Assembly: GCA_022113835.1 (NCBI GenBank)
Contig: JAILWY010000026.1
Span: 8,459,001 to 8,523,000, forward strand
Direction: 5' to 3'
DNA length: 64,000 bases
Origin: Atopsyche davidsoni
Taxonomy: Eukaryota > Arthropoda > Insecta > Trichoptera > Hydrobiosidae
Below the pieces are notes generated by a model, which was given only the letters and a program-made list of their open reading frames with translations, was not told the DNA's origin and did no database searches. Below, in pieces: positions 10,101-23,649 of the stretch (position 1 is its first letter; each line of letters begins with the position of its first letter). A program made the translations under genes and the position numbers.

Positions 10101-12814
10101 GGCGATGACTGCCATTTTACTTTTCGCCCTTTCTAAGGTTAGCTTTCCACCACTGATATATGGAGCCCCACAGTTATTTGATGAAGCCACCTGTAATTTT
10201 TATACACCTTATGAAGTCCATTTCATGTTGATAACTATAAAAAACCATATGATAAACCATAAAAAAAATCACTTACTGCAAATATAAACCATAAGCACTT
10301 AATAATTGGTTCTGGACATTTTATCTTTCTTGGTAAATTTAGGATATAGTCAACTAGGTATGGAAGAAATGCATTTGTATCTTCTAATGGACTTAAAAAG
10401 AAATATTAGTACACTAAAATATATGCGACAATAATATACATACAAATATCTTTGAAGCTTCTTTAAATTTAGATACACTATTTTTTAAATTTACTTTTCC
10501 TTTTTATCATTGAATTTCTTTTTCAGATTTAAAAGATATGGGCATGTAGCTACAACAATTTTTTTAATCACTTTTTTAGTCACTCTTGTTCTAGGAAAAG
10601 TAGATGTAAAGAAATATAAATTTGCTGTTATAATAATTCTAGTGGTCTCTTACTCAGATGAAGTCAAACAGTAAAAGTACAAGTAAATAATGAGCGCATT
10701 GATTGTAGCTTCTGAAGATTCATTGTCATTTAATATTTGAGGCCATTCATTGGGGTGAGAATCATTGGTCATCAGTCCTTTCTGAAAGTAATTAAAAATT
10801 AATCACAATCTATTATTCTTTATTAAATCTATTATCAATAAAATTTGTGTATATTATATTTAATTTATTTTTTGAAAATTAATTTATACTATTTATGTAA
10901 CAAATGGAATGACAACATTAAAAAGTACAATATTATAAAGAAATAAATTTTAATAAGCAAGTTACATACATAAAGCTGGTTAGTAAATTCTTTTTGTCCT
11001 CCATACCAGTTCGAGAGCTTTAAATATTTCATTGATAATATATTCAGAAGTTCTGCTAAGTTGGCCTGATAAAGCCATCTTATTTTCGTATTTTGGCTAT
11101 TAAAAATAATAAACATATGAATATTTAATTTGATTCTTATTAAAATAATAAGGAATGAAAAATTTAAGGTAAATTTACCTAATAGCTCTGCGTTGTGGCA
11201 AATACAGAAGAAAATTATTTGCACAGAGATGGTCAGCAAACGAAGAGATAATATTGTGAGCTAATGGTTCACATAAGAACATATTAAGCAGCTCCAGGAA
11301 TAGAGACTCGTTCTGGTCAAGTACGGAAGAATCAAAAGTCTGAAAATAATATAATAATATTAAGAATTACAACATAATAATTGATTTGATTTATACCCTG
11401 CTTTCTTCTCAGTATAATAATAATAAATTATTAAACAACTCAAACTCATTAAACTATTTTCTTATATATTTTTTAATAAATTTTAATATTTGGTGGTTGG
11501 TCCACTGAGTTTTGACCAAAAGTTGGAAGGTTAGATCTCCGTCCTGACAAGTAAATGTTAAACTAATATAATTAGGTTTATTTTCAATATTTAGTAAAAT
11601 CTGTAAGAATATAATTTGGGTAGAGTCTTACTTGTATATGCGATGTAATGCTTGTCAATATCTTTTGGACTGATAAATAGACCGATTCTTTGTAATTATC
11701 CCGTGATTCACAAGTAAGATCATCAGTAACCATTTCTTCATTTTCATCTACATACATTTTTTCTACATTTTTTATAAAGTATAACGAGTCAATACACAAA
11801 TGACAAACCATACCAAGTAAGCAATCAGGTTTATTTTCAGAGCAATGCTTATACAGTCCTTCTATAAGTAGTTGGCTTAGTACTTCTTGAACTTTTATGA
11901 TTAATTGGATTGATTGTGATAATGTTTTAGGATGAATATCAATTTGAAGTTTGTTTTCGCATAAAAGAGAGTGAAGCATTAGGCTTGCTGCTAATTTTGT
12001 ATCCATCTGGAGATTTTCTTTTTCAATTACGATGTACATCAGTTCTAACAGTTGAGGTGCGTTATAAGAACTTTGTATTGACAAAACTGGGCAAATTTTC
12101 TCATTGTTAATTCTGAAATTATACACAAATATGAGTATAATATTTTTAAAAGCATCAAACTATATTATTACTGAATTTGGGTTTTTCTAGTAAGATTTTT
12201 ATAGAAAATAAAAAATAAATATATCACATTTTGTTTATTAAATTAAAAAAATTGTTGACTTACTTGAAAAATATTTCAGATAAAAAATAAAGAGAATACA
12301 TAATGAGAGCTTCATGGCTATTTTCTTTGACCAGAAAATGAATTGTTCTTATAACAGATGCAACAACATTTGGGGAATAAGACTTCTTGTAAAATATTGA
12401 AAAAGTAGAAAAGCGCTTGAGACATCTTAGAATATTTCTAAAAATTAATTTTAAATAAATATTATATTTAATTATTAAAAAAGTATGTATGATTAGTTGA
12501 GTTACTTACAGTAAAAGATCATGATGAAATGTGGCTGAGGCTTCACACAAAAAAACACTTATATCACTGTAAATAAAATGTTCAATGAGACCATTGTAAA
12601 CATCACAACTATCCTCAAATTTTTCGCATGTTTTATTAATAAAAACGACAGCTTTTAATTGAGTTTCTGTATCTCTAGAAATTAACATTCGCTTTAAATT
12701 TTCAACAACCAAATCATTGCTGTTAGCTACAAGTATTTCACTCTGTCTAAACATTTTAAAAGGCCGTAAATTTTTAACACAATAATGAAAATTCTGACCA
12801 TGAAAACTTTTCAT
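7167..12814 (-). CDS. Complete 12-exon gene, about 900-aa ARM/HEAT-like helical protein, not securely identified
   Basis: Exons in transcript order: 12814-12510, 12437-12264, 12112-11632, 11339-11179, 11096-10970, 10781-10654, 10391-10277, 9910-9670, 9267-9067, 8984-8845, 8180-7959, 7574-7167. Every junction keeps phase, which strongly supports the model. The first ATG in frame is at 12812-12814 (MKSFHGQNF); upstream in-frame codons include only a non-ATG start, and a second Met follows 20 residues later. The predicted 900 residues are leucine-rich amphipathic helices throughout, with no transmembrane segment, zinc finger or catalytic motif, as in ARM/HEAT solenoids. My only family guess is meiosis inhibitor protein 1 (MEI1), which has such a fold; this is memory-level and unverified. 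All donors are GT; the exon 10 donor (CAG|GTTGGC) is weak, and read-through would end after VGSRELLNMSSDFIL. The stop is followed by AATAAA. Confidence 0.75.
8272..8338. repeat. 67-bp direct repeat, copy 1 (intronic)
   Basis: Matches 9006-9072 with one mismatch and no gaps. This copy lies in the intron between the exons at 8984-8845 and 8180-7959. Confidence 0.9.
9006..9072. repeat. 67-bp direct repeat, copy 2 (spans a splice donor)
   Basis: Partner of 8272-8338. It includes the last bases of the exon ending at 9067 and its GTAAAA donor on the - strand. It is therefore the probable source copy, with the intronic one derived from it. Confidence 0.85.
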
Positions 12815-13844
12815 ACACGCGCAACGCTTCCCACCATAATGGAAGCGAGAAAAGAAACACCGCAATGAAGTAGGCAGGAAGATCGACCGGAAATTTAACG
12901 CACCAATCAGAATCGAACAATGAGAAACAACTTCAGGTGGTTGTTGGTTGTTCCAAATTTAAAAATTATCTGGGAGCTGTCAACTTAAGATGAACCATAT
13001 TAAACTTTTAATTATAGGAAAAGCACAACTTTGAAATATTAATTGATTAGGAAAAAATAACAAATTAACATTAAAATGATACTTGTTCTTTTTCGAATGC
13101 CTCTCTTCAAAGGAGGTTGGTGACCATTTAACTAAACACATATTTATCTTGGGTCAGTCTCACTAATTTGGCCGTACTTCCGACTTCCAGCCGCTGGCGT
13201 AGATTCCGCATCCACGTGTTTCCTCCTTTCAATGCCCCTTTTTCTTCGGACAATCAGCTTTATGATTTTATATTTATTGTTAAAAAAATATGGCCAAAAT
13301 AGGAGACCCTGCGCTTTTATACCATTATCAGAAGTTCTCTTTCTTGCGCACTCTTTTGTAATGCGGTCAATGTGCGATACAAGGTACTTCCAGAATGTTC
13401 CAAGTCCACTGCTATATTACCGATCCTTTATGTACAAGCAACAGAATGGGGAGATCGGGGAGGTAAAATGAAAAGTCTTCATATCAACATCTAATAGACA
13501 ATCGGGCGCGCATGTGCGATTGCATTTCTGAGCTCGCGCGGGCCGCCTTGAGTATTGCCAGCTAGAAAGCGTTTCAACAAAATTCGGTTTTATTAAACAT
13601 CATTTGGTTATAAAAAATCGCATGCTTTAAAAATTAAATCTATTAAAAATTGTAATAAATCACCCCTGAATTTTAATGTACTGTATAAAATTGATGTAAT
13701 CGGCTTGGTTTTGAGGTTTTTAAATAATTATTTATTTACCTTTAAAGTTTTTCATGTTTTTAAAAACATTTTTTTGTTGTATTTGTTAATTTTATGATAT
13801 ACATATTTCATTTTGTATAAATATAATTTTTTTATATTAAAAAG

Positions 13845-13886
<42 letters not shown>

Positions 13887-14020
13887 ATTTACAGTGTGTA
13901 CTATACTTTTCTAGTAGTTTCTGAAAAACAAAAAAAATGGTCTTTTTCACAGACTCTTCTTGTTTTTCCAAAATAACTGTTGGCAACACTGCCGCCTCGC
14001 GCACTCCAGAGTCTCGCGGC
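12815..14020. other. Divergent intergenic region
   Basis: About 1.2 kb between the - strand ATG at 12814 and the + strand start at 14023. It holds a CCAAT box (about 12901-12907), a CACGTG E-box near 13214, a GC-rich stretch at 13505-13560 containing GCGCGC and GGGCCGCC, and a (TA)n run at 13848-13880. No convincing ORF. It plausibly contains the promoters of both flanking genes. Confidence 0.4.
13848..13880. repeat. (TA)n microsatellite
   Basis: About 16 TA dinucleotides followed by a short (TG)n. Confidence 0.95.
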
Positions 14021-14055
14021 TCACTTCACTCCAGTGTTTAGTTCACGCCGGACGT
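14021..14055 (+). promoter_or_regulatory. Candidate Inr + DPE core promoter
   Basis: TCACTT at 14021-14026 fits the arthropod initiator TCAKTY except at the fourth base. Taking its A (14023) as +1, GGACGT at 14050-14055 falls exactly at +28 to +33 and matches the downstream promoter element consensus RGWYVT. No TATA box stands 25-31 bp upstream, as is usual for DPE promoters. Confidence 0.45.
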
Positions 14056-14212
14056 CGCGTATTGCCGTGCGAGTGTATTATTTGTATAAAATTAATCTAC
14101 TGTACGAGTGTTAGTGGATTTTTAATAGTATTTTGTGATCTTGCGTGGGGTTGTGTTTATTTTGAACGTGAAATAAAAAAAAAACAACACACACACAAGA
14201 CTATTTTTAAAG
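14023..14212 (+). other. Candidate non-coding first exon (5' UTR)
   Basis: From the proposed start to a donor AAG|GTAGGA at 14213 there are 190 bases with no ATG at all, as expected of a 5' UTR exon. It is GC-richer at its start, with a CA-repeat near its end. It would begin the transcript that runs rightward through the long gene-poor region. No protein can be assigned. Confidence 0.4.
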
Positions 14213-17200
14213 GTAGGAAAATTAATTTTAATAATTATTTATTAAAGTTTACTGAAAGTAATTTTTTATTTTTATTAATTATTTTTGAATTAACACAATA
14301 AATGTAACTCAGTTTATTACATATTGTAAATGTTTTGTGATTACAAAATTTATAACTACTCGTTGGACAGCGGTTTTGGAATAAACGTGTATTTCTATTA
14401 TTATTATTGTTACACTCAACATGTACATAATTGATAAAAATATAGCCGGTCTTTCATGTACTGTCGTCTGTTGATTATTTATTTTAATTTTGATAATTTT
14501 TATATTTAATTACATATTTTAGTTTCCCGCTCTATTTATATTTATTGTTTATTTACACTAATTTCTGAAGTTATACTATTTCAATGAAGATTCTTTCTTT
14601 TATAAATATATATAAATAATAAATTAGCATACAGTCTTCACAAAAAATTGAATATATATTTTTTTAACCTCTTATATTACTTCAAACAAATGTTTTATAT
14701 GACTTAGGTGTCAATATCCGAAGAAATTTATGTAAATTGGTTTGACCTCCGAAGATTTTTTATTATTAGGCCAGGACGACACTGGTATAAAGCATTATTA
14801 TGAATAAATGTATGTACTACAAAATAAAGCGTTTCTTATACACAAATGCAAAGTATATTAAAATGTATTATTTTTTTGTATTGGCAGGTCAACGCTGAAA
14901 AATAAATGATGTATATAAATATAAAACTCCACTAAAACGTACGCAGCACGAAATATTCTTTGTTCAACGCTATTCAATAGGAATACAAGCCGAATGCTGT
15001 ATATTAAACACTAATGGCTCCGCTCAGAAAATTTGGCTTTTTTCCTTTGATTATTTCATACGGAGCATTTTTTGCAAACTCACGTTTAGCAGAACTACTT
15101 TCCTAACGTTTAATACAATTAACACGTCATGTTGAACACTTAGGCTATGTTCGACACACCTCCTGCGTTATCGATACAAAGTACCCTAAATCGGAACAGG
15201 GAATAATGTAGGACATGATATACAAAATTTATACTTCGCGATACCTTAGATAACTTATGGATATCTGCTATACAATTCCTTTTAGTACTTTCCGAACATC
15301 AATAGGCATCCTCGCCTGTTTTTCTTGTAGCACTTTAGCGTGAGCTGGCAATATTTAGGTTTTTATTTAAGGTAGACACTCTTTCTTTGTATTCGTCAAC
15401 GAAGCTAAAATATATACCTAATAAAAAAAAGGGAAACACATAAGGACGTGATTTTCCCTTTTCACGTTTGGCCTAAATACCTGTCTATTTATTTTGAGAC
15501 ACGAATAATGAATAGTGAATTATTAGAAATAAAATACTCGATAGTATATGGAACGAAAGGTTTTTTGTTGTGTTTAATATTTTCAGGGTTGGGGTCATGT
15601 GAGTTGATGGTGATGATATTTTGTCAACATTTCATGCAATCAACATTTACACTTTCTCAGGATTTTTAAACTCAACTTAACATTGAATATTTTGAGCCGT
15701 CTATTTCGATATCGATTTCTTCAGTTATATCAATGTTTTCAATAAGTAGCATTGCACTTGAAATCTATTTAGTTTTTTTAATTAGCAAATGAATAGTGAA
15801 GCGGTTGTTTACAATCATACCAAATATAAAAAAATAAATACAACCTATCAAATTATTTGTTTTATTATATAAGTACCGTTATTTCTGAAATAGGTCGATT
15901 GAAGCAGATTTTTCAATCAAATATCCAATTAAAATAGTACGTAACTTCTACAAGCACATTTTCAATATTATTTTTCCTTCCTGGTAAGTTACGACGTTGA
16001 TGACGCAGGTCTAAGTTTATCGCAAACGTTGCACTTACTGTTAAAGCTATATAAAAGTTACGCAGCAAATAGACTAGTAAATTGTCTCATTCTCAAATAG
16101 CTAGCAGACTCGAATATTGATGAAGCGATAAACATTTCCAGTTTGTTCAAATTATATTTAAAAAAGTACTAGAAAAACGAAAAACACTGTTATACGAGTT
16201 GTGTGATATTCTATTTACAACAAAGCAAATGCTGAACTGCCTCTTTCCTTGAGGCCTTCTACTCTCACACAGTAGTATTGTTATATATTCTGAATTCTGA
16301 GATTATATAAGCTTGGATGTCTTCCTCTAATAGAACAAAGGAAAAGCCGTCTAAAAATATTTACTATAAACAAACACTTGCGTCACTTGTAGATGTATTA
16401 GTAGAAAGCAATGCTTTTCAATATTTCAGATCTAAGCTATGCATATAGAATTATTCCGATAGTGTTTCAATTCAATTGTGCCCGCGTGCCTGCATTTCCC
16501 GTGCTCATTATCAACATGTCATCATTCGCGTGCAATATCCAACTTTTAATTATGTCCTTTGAAAGCCGCCCTCGCTGTCGGCACATCCCCCCGCCCTCCT
16601 CAGTGGGGAGTTTATTCTGGAATCTGTACGTACGTCGGGGTCCGCCGTCCCTTACGAGTTTCTCGCTTGTTGTGTAAACTTGGCCAAAACGGAAGTTCAC
16701 AGCGCGCCATGTGATGGCGACTAATAAAAAAGTTCACGCTGAAATTTAATTACTTTGATTAATAATTCACCAAAAAAATACCCACCCACCGCACGCCAGC
16801 ATACATTTTTGTGTAAACATCGCTATTTTTGCTTAACACTAAAAAAACATAATTTAATCACACTTACAAAAAAAAACTGTACTTTTATTTATCACTGTGC
16901 TTTAAATACAATAAAATACATCACCTCAATACAACATTGAAAATACTAATAAACACTTATTTTTTTACTTACGTAAGGCTTTTTCACCCTCACGAGCTAG
17001 TGCATTTCAACTATTTTTTTAAGGTATTCTCTGTATAAATGATACAAATATATTGTATTGATTTGCTCAGCTCGTGCTGTAAAATGTCCCCGGCAGGAAG
17101 TGTTGCCCTCCTCGGTTCCGTTTTAGAATGGTGCCTACTGACTTAGTCGGTATCATATATTCCAAGTCTACTCCGGAGATGCTTTTCCCTGCGAAGTGGC

Positions 17201-20199
17201 ACCGTCGTCTTTCGAAGAAGGACGCTGCCAAAAACAACAAAGGAATGATCATATACATTAGAAATAGTTATAACTGAATGCTTTTTATGAGCAATGTGTT
17301 ATTTTTTCTTATTTTCCACGTGTTGTGTCTTCGCAGAACCCATCAGTAACTTGACGTTTGCTTTGTACTTTACAAGCATCTAATCATCTCCCATCCATAC
17401 AGAATCATTGAACAGAACTTTTAAAAATAAATTTTACTTGTGAAAATAAACCATTCACCGAAGACTGATTTTAAAAGCTTATTGATTTTATGTTTATGAA
17501 TACGTTGAAAGCATCATTTTCATCTACGTGACAAAGTGTACACGTCGGAGCTAAGAATCCGTTTTAAATTGATTATACGGGATTTCCTACCCCCTTTGTA
17601 TTGAAGCAACTGCGAACACTTTCTCCAGCTCAGTTTGCTATTTGAACTGACTGAGACTTATGTAGTACTTCTCATAAAGCTGTTAGAACTGTGTCTAAAA
17701 AGAAATTCTCCCATCTTCGTTTGAGTGTTGACATTTGTTTGTATTTATAATATAAAGTTTGCGACGCTTCCGCACCGAGTTTCCATACAAGAAAAACAGA
17801 TAAGCTGTCTTTAAACAGAGCAGCCAATTTTAATAGAAAACATATAGCAATCGCGTGGGTATATTACGAAGATAGTAAAGAGGAAATCAAATACAAGAAA
17901 AAAAATACCAAAGATCTAAGGGTATTTTTCGATGGCTTATTTGATATTGCGGGTGTATTTTTGTGATGGATTAATCTTTGTAGGTTTTTTTCCTAGATTG
18001 TTTGGGATGTGCACAAAATAAAATGCTCGACTTCTATAATGCTAAGAACTTTTTTGTACACAGCATGCTTAACGTAGACAAAATTAGAATATGTAAATAA
18101 CCTCTTAATATACTTAACTTAAAAATAAAAAGAACTCAAGGCAGCACTCGATATTGAAGAAACTGGGTAGAAACATCTCAGGAATGTAAAAAAATACTTA
18201 AAAAAACATTTTATGTTATATGCATTCTTTATTTTCTTGTTTAAAACTGAAATTTTAACTTTCTTTTTGAGCAACGTATAAAATAAGTATTTAATTAAAT
18301 TATAATTTTTAAGCACGTTTTGTTGAAACAAGATTATAACGAATTCTACTTCAACAAAATTACAATAAAAATATATTTATAGTAAAATAAGATTTAAAAA
18401 ATGTAGTTTTGAGTTGATATCCATTCTTCCAGTGGTCAAAACCAAAAGCACTTAACCTTAAAGACTTCGCTATATAACTGCATTATCGAAAGCTTTGCAT
18501 AAAAATTGGCCTAAATCGATCTTCCGGAGGACTGCAAGACCTTTGAAAGTAGATTTACATTCCAATATCCTAACATCCAGAGAAGCCACGGATGGAGTCT
18601 CCTAAGTATGCCGGGCAGCTCCGTCACCTTATCTCAGATATCCCCAATCTTTAGCACCTTCAACGACACTATAACTTTTTAGAAGAATGACGGACCATAA
18701 AAATCACAACACTTTTCATATTCTCCTTCAAACACTTCTTTTTGGATTCTTGTGAAGAGAGTTACTGACTTATATGAAAAAATCATTTTTAAATATCATC
18801 TTGTTTTTAGGAAAAAAAAAAAATATAAATATATTTCCGTAGTACTTAAAACTATTTTGTAAAAACTACCCACAAAGGAAAATGCTCTACGTTCAGTCTC
18901 ATATCTTAATAAAACAATGTAAAAAAAAATCGATATTTTTAAAAATATGGTTAGTTGATCCAACGTATTTTGAGAATTGAAAAAATAATGCATTACCGAA
19001 TTAACTTATGATTTAATGCAAATAGACCTTCGGCCTAAACATAGTTAACTTTTGATTATTCTATTTATAATAACAGTTGAAACGTCTAAACCAATTTTAT
19101 GTAAATACTTGTTTCATAGTGAGTTTTCAAAGTTAATTGGCTTAGTAAAGTTGTGTCCTCGTGGATCTGCGGTTGGGGACCACAGACGAAGCATATTTCT
19201 CGGTCCACTTATTCAAGGAAAGCTGGACGGAAGACCTCATAAATTATGAGCGACTCATGGCACTTTACTGCACTTCCGGTGTGTTTTTCAAGCATTACTG
19301 TTCTGAATTTTAAGCAGCTGGGAAAACATTACCCTAGTACATCGAGAGATAAATAGGAGTTAACTAGGAAAATTACACAAAATATTCCAAAGTAAAACAA
19401 AATATTACAGATTGTGCTAAGCTTGCATGTTTCAGGCTCTGAAGTAAGCTTTTTCAAAAATTTAAGTAACAATCATAAGGTAGTAATGTAAGAGTTTAAA
19501 ATGCACGAATTATATTAAGAGAAACTTTATGAATAAATTTGCGTAATACGTGTGTTTAAATATGGTTTTTTTTTTACCATTTAAATGTTTTATTCTTAAA
19601 AGTTATATAAAATAAACCTATTTATAAAATATATATTTTTTTTGTTGCTAGTAGATTTTGGTGTAATAAATAGAAAAATTTCATTTTTGGGTGTACATCT
19701 CGAGGGTGAGAGCTTTGGGGTTGATAACATGGCAATAAGGACAGCCTATCTGCAGTTTTCCCCTTTAAACCATATTTACTTGGCTTTTTTCACTTTCGTA
19801 TTTTCATCTCTCGAGTTTTACTTAACCATCTAAGTTTGCAATTTCCCTTCTAAGAGAGATTGAAAGTTTCACGTCAAAGATTATTCATTATTGGTAAAAA
19901 AAATAGTAAGTGCCTTAAATAGTAATTAAAAAAATATCATACATATATTGATTTTTGTGAAGACCGTCTCACAGGAAGTACGATTTTGCCTATACAGGTT
20001 TTATTGATTAAGTACATTTTCGAGTATACTAAAAGTTTCTGTGATGCATTGTGTACATCGCGATCTGTTATTTTAAACTGACTTTTTAAGATTCTTCTGG
20101 TGTATTAGAAGTCAACCGTTGTCAAACGTAAAGCCTTACACAGTAAAAAAAAAATTAATCTATCGACGCAATAACGTCAAAATTAGTAATGTCATTCGC
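14213..20199. other. Probable long intron, part 1
   Basis: Mostly AT-rich, without ORFs that carry splice support. It has GC-richer islands at about 16555-16710, 17064-17235, 18520-18650 and 19140-19290. The last contains a palindromic CATAAATTATG and a polyhomeodomain-like AT core. These look like regulatory rather than coding islands because none keeps an open frame with splice sites. Confidence 0.35.
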
Positions 20200-20530
20200 C
20201 AAAGATTGCATCAGATCGTCTCATCTGGTGCTCGAAGCCTTTCGTCTGAGTTTCCCATGCGAGCAAGAAGTCTTGTTCTCGTGTTGATTCATGGCCGGAG
20301 GTCGTCTGTTGCGGTATCGACCCGCGCCGGGCTCTGTGTCGTGCACCGGGCCCGTAAAGTGGCTGGCTCGGTGCAATAGAGCATTCTAATTGCTGGTGCA
20401 GGATGCCCGGTTCGCTTTCCTGCGCGGAGCTAAAATTGTTACCTCAAGGATTTCAGATTTCCATCGCCCGCTTTGTACCCGAAGAAAAGCCCGGCGCCTG
20501 TTGAGTCGAAGGCCAAACCGACAGCACGGT
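20200..20530. promoter_or_regulatory. GC-rich intronic island, candidate regulatory element
   Basis: About 330 bp of balanced base composition in an AT-rich surround, with GACCCGCGCCGGGC, CACCGGGCCCG and a TCTAATTG homeodomain-type core. Short frames on both strands are interrupted and lack splice signals. A conserved non-coding element is the simplest reading. Confidence 0.3.
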
Positions 20531-23500
20531 AAAATTTAAATTTTAAACAGGTTATATACTTTTTTAAATTTCTTCTGCATTTATTATACAACGTGAATTT
20601 TTTTTTGCATATTTTTTCTGTTGACTTTTGGGTCATTTTCAAAAAGTCTGCTTTCAGTATCGTACAATAAATTGATAAATCTAATTATGGTGTGATTTTT
20701 CTTATTTTATAAAATTTTCATCCACTCTTGTTTATAAGGTTTTTATGTGATTTCTGTGATCAATAGCTTCAATATAATAAAAAAACATAAATAGATTGCC
20801 ATATTGTATAAACATTTGCAGACTTTGAATTTGAGATACCCAACCAAGCTAAATTTAATTATTGCTGATTATTTAAAAAAAAAATAATATTATTATGTAA
20901 TAGTCATGAGTTTATTTTATCAATATTTCTTGCGTATTTAAAATTCACGTCTAATAAACTTTTGAAAGATGACGTCATTAGCGCGAGTTATTTTACGCTG
21001 TTGCTACTTCAGAAAGTCCATGCAAATTCTGAAGTAGTTTCATAACTTTACAGATATAATCTATAGCTTAGATGAACAGTATTTTTAACACAATTCATTT
21101 TATATCCGAATTCAATAATAAATGCTTTTCGTAGCCTATTTTTTCATTAGATTTTTTTCAACACCCTCGTATATCTTAAAGTTAATAGGTTAGACGCTTC
21201 CTAATTGAAATCAATATGTATTACATATGTAGGTTGTAAGAAATGAGTTTAGCTGGGAAGGCTAAGTAATCAGTAGATTGCGTGATGGGGTAGCGAGTAT
21301 TTTAAACACCCCACAAATCGAACCCTAAACAAGTAATAATGGTGATGTTGATTTGATTACGTTCGTCGTTCCATTTAATAACACAATATCAACAATTTTA
21401 TCACCCGAGGGCCTGTTTAAGTATTCCAGAGTAAATGTAACGTCGCTATTATTAAATTTTCAATTAATCTTAATTCTTAGGAACATCGGCTTCATTTGCT
21501 AAATACTCGACAATATCAATATTTGCTCCAGAATATCTTCAACAATTTTGTTATTAAATTTGAACTTTGTGTGTATTATTTACAGGATGCTTTTAAGTGC
21601 TGCTCGTTTTCAAGGAGAAATTACTCTCAAAGCTTTTCCTGGATCGCTTAAACGGACTCCGATGGCAAGCGACTTGATTTGATTCAATGTCTGCTTACTT
21701 TATGACGTCACCGTAGAGCTCTCGGGAGAGTTTGACATTCCGGCAAGAAGAAATGCCCTAAAGACACAAAACGATATTATCTTCCGCGTCTCGGCTGCTG
21801 CTAAAAATAGCTCTCAAATTCTACTTTGAAACTTTGACAGACGCTGATGTCGTTGACATTCTAGAAAATGCGTGAAGACGATAAATTATACAAGAAAAGT
21901 TTTCGAGCCACGCTGTTGGCAGTGCTGCAGTTTGTAACTTGTATTATCGTTGATTATAGTCTTTCATACTTTATACGTTGGTATCCCCGGTGGCCTGAAT
22001 TTATGTTCAAATTATGACGGGGGTTGTATCGATAACGCATGATGGCATGTGCTAAGCAATTTATAGTTGGCAATTTTAATGATAATTTTCAAGAGTTCCA
22101 TAAGCATAGATTCTTAACAATTTTTATCAATATCAGTATTTTTACTATGTTTTGTAGTAGTATAAATATTTTTGGTCAATTATAAAGCAACCAATTTAAA
22201 ATAAAATAAAAATAGTCGGCTAAGCTTACTTCAACTAACTTGTATAAAATAAACTCGAATACTACCTTATAAAAATCTTTTATTTACACTTAATGAACCC
22301 TTTAATAATTTTCACAATCTTTATTTTTTATTCGTACATAAAAAAACCTTTTTTTTTTGTTATATACGATTTCTGTTGGAAATTTACTGATTTAATTACA
22401 TGTCTCTGATTTTTATGGTATTGGAAAAAGTCGAAGGTCATATCGAATTTCAATTTAGTATAAAAAATCAAACAAAGAAAACATAAATGTACTGCTGGAG
22501 GAGTAGACTTTATACATCTTGATATAACCAGTACGTTATGTTTAAAAAAAGTGTAAATTTTAACATTTTAAATATGTCCTCATTTTAAAATATATATGTA
22601 TTATTAGTATTCCTTAAAATAACAGAACAATGGTTCTATTACAATCATGTTAAGTCTTGCCAACATTTTGACGCTTTAAAAGTATATTGAATCCTATTAT
22701 ATTTATTTTTGGATTCCTTTTCTTGTATGGAATAACCGTAGAAGCGGTATATAGTAATAGTTTTCGATCAGATTAGGTTAGTTTACGTTATTAGATTCAA
22801 TTCTATGTACGTAAAAGTCGTTGTAGAACTAGAGATTCTAAATCTAAACCAAACGTAGAGGTTAAGGAAAAGCATTAAATAACAGGTTCGGCACAATTGA
22901 ACCATTGGTGTGTATTTCATTCAGCCGAACTTAAATTCCTATGTTTATTTACTCCGAAAAAAAACCTATCTAGTCGTTGTAATTCTTGAACAGAGAAGGG
23001 AATGATTTTCCAGCATGAATGAATAATATAATTATTATGACACGGAATATACACATGCAAGGTGCTTGGTTTAATTTTTAAAAATATTTCTTTGTGTTAA
23101 ATGTAAGATTCAATATATCTAGAAGTTAAAAGCAGTCTGTGAATTACAAATGGTCAACGTGAACTCCGAACGACCAGGACTTGCCATAAGAAAAACAAAG
23201 ATGGTTTAGTTGTTTGATGAATATCACAGTTGTTTGAAGAAACTAGTGTGTATCCACTTTAAATTGTTATCTTATCAGTTGATAATCATAATTTAATTTC
23301 AATTTAAAGTTATCTACAACGTTTTGTAAATACGATCTGTAAATAATTAGTAATAAATAAATTTACGTGAAACCATTAATTTAAAAAAAATATAAACGAT
23401 TTCACTAAGTCAGCATGATATAAATTCACATGCATGGACGTCATTTTAATGATTATAAAATAATAGATTATTTTTAAAAAATATTTAAAAATTATACTAG

Positions 23501-23640
23501 AAAAAATAGCTTCACTGACAAGTTATGTTGAATTATCATATCTGCTTAAATCATTGCTAAAAACAGAGTAGTATGAATAACGTTTCTGTTTTATCTCTAA
23601 GCTATTTTCGAACGCTGAAAAACTAGAGTAGCCAGTATAT
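20531..23640. other. Probable long intron, part 2
   Basis: AT-rich. A palindromic cAMP-response element TGACGTCA lies at 20970-20977. An island at about 21590-21870 has a second TGACGTCA (21703-21710) and a CTCTCGGGAGAG palindrome. The island begins with a good acceptor (TTTACAG at about 21578-21584), but all frames stop within about 32 codons and no donor is evident. Confidence 0.3.
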
Positions 23641-23649
23641 AAGCTGAGA

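Larger units (their letters stand above)
7575..12509 (-). other. Introns of the 12-exon gene
   Basis: Eleven introns, mostly 70-660 bp. The longest are 7575-7958, 8181-8844, 9268-9669 and 9911-10276. They are AT-rich with T-rich tracts ahead of the AG. Apart from the 67-bp repeat I recognise nothing in them; short ORFs in the 9911-10276 intron have no splice support. Confidence 0.6.

Noticed and set aside
9990..10287. Short frames on both strands between exons of the 12-exon gene
   Set aside because: They lie in an intron, overlap one another on opposite strands and lack splice signals in phase.
21585..21680. Possible exon after a good acceptor at 21584
   Set aside because: All frames stop within about 32 codons and there is no usable donor. 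An ATG frame (MLLSAARFQG) ends at 31 residues.
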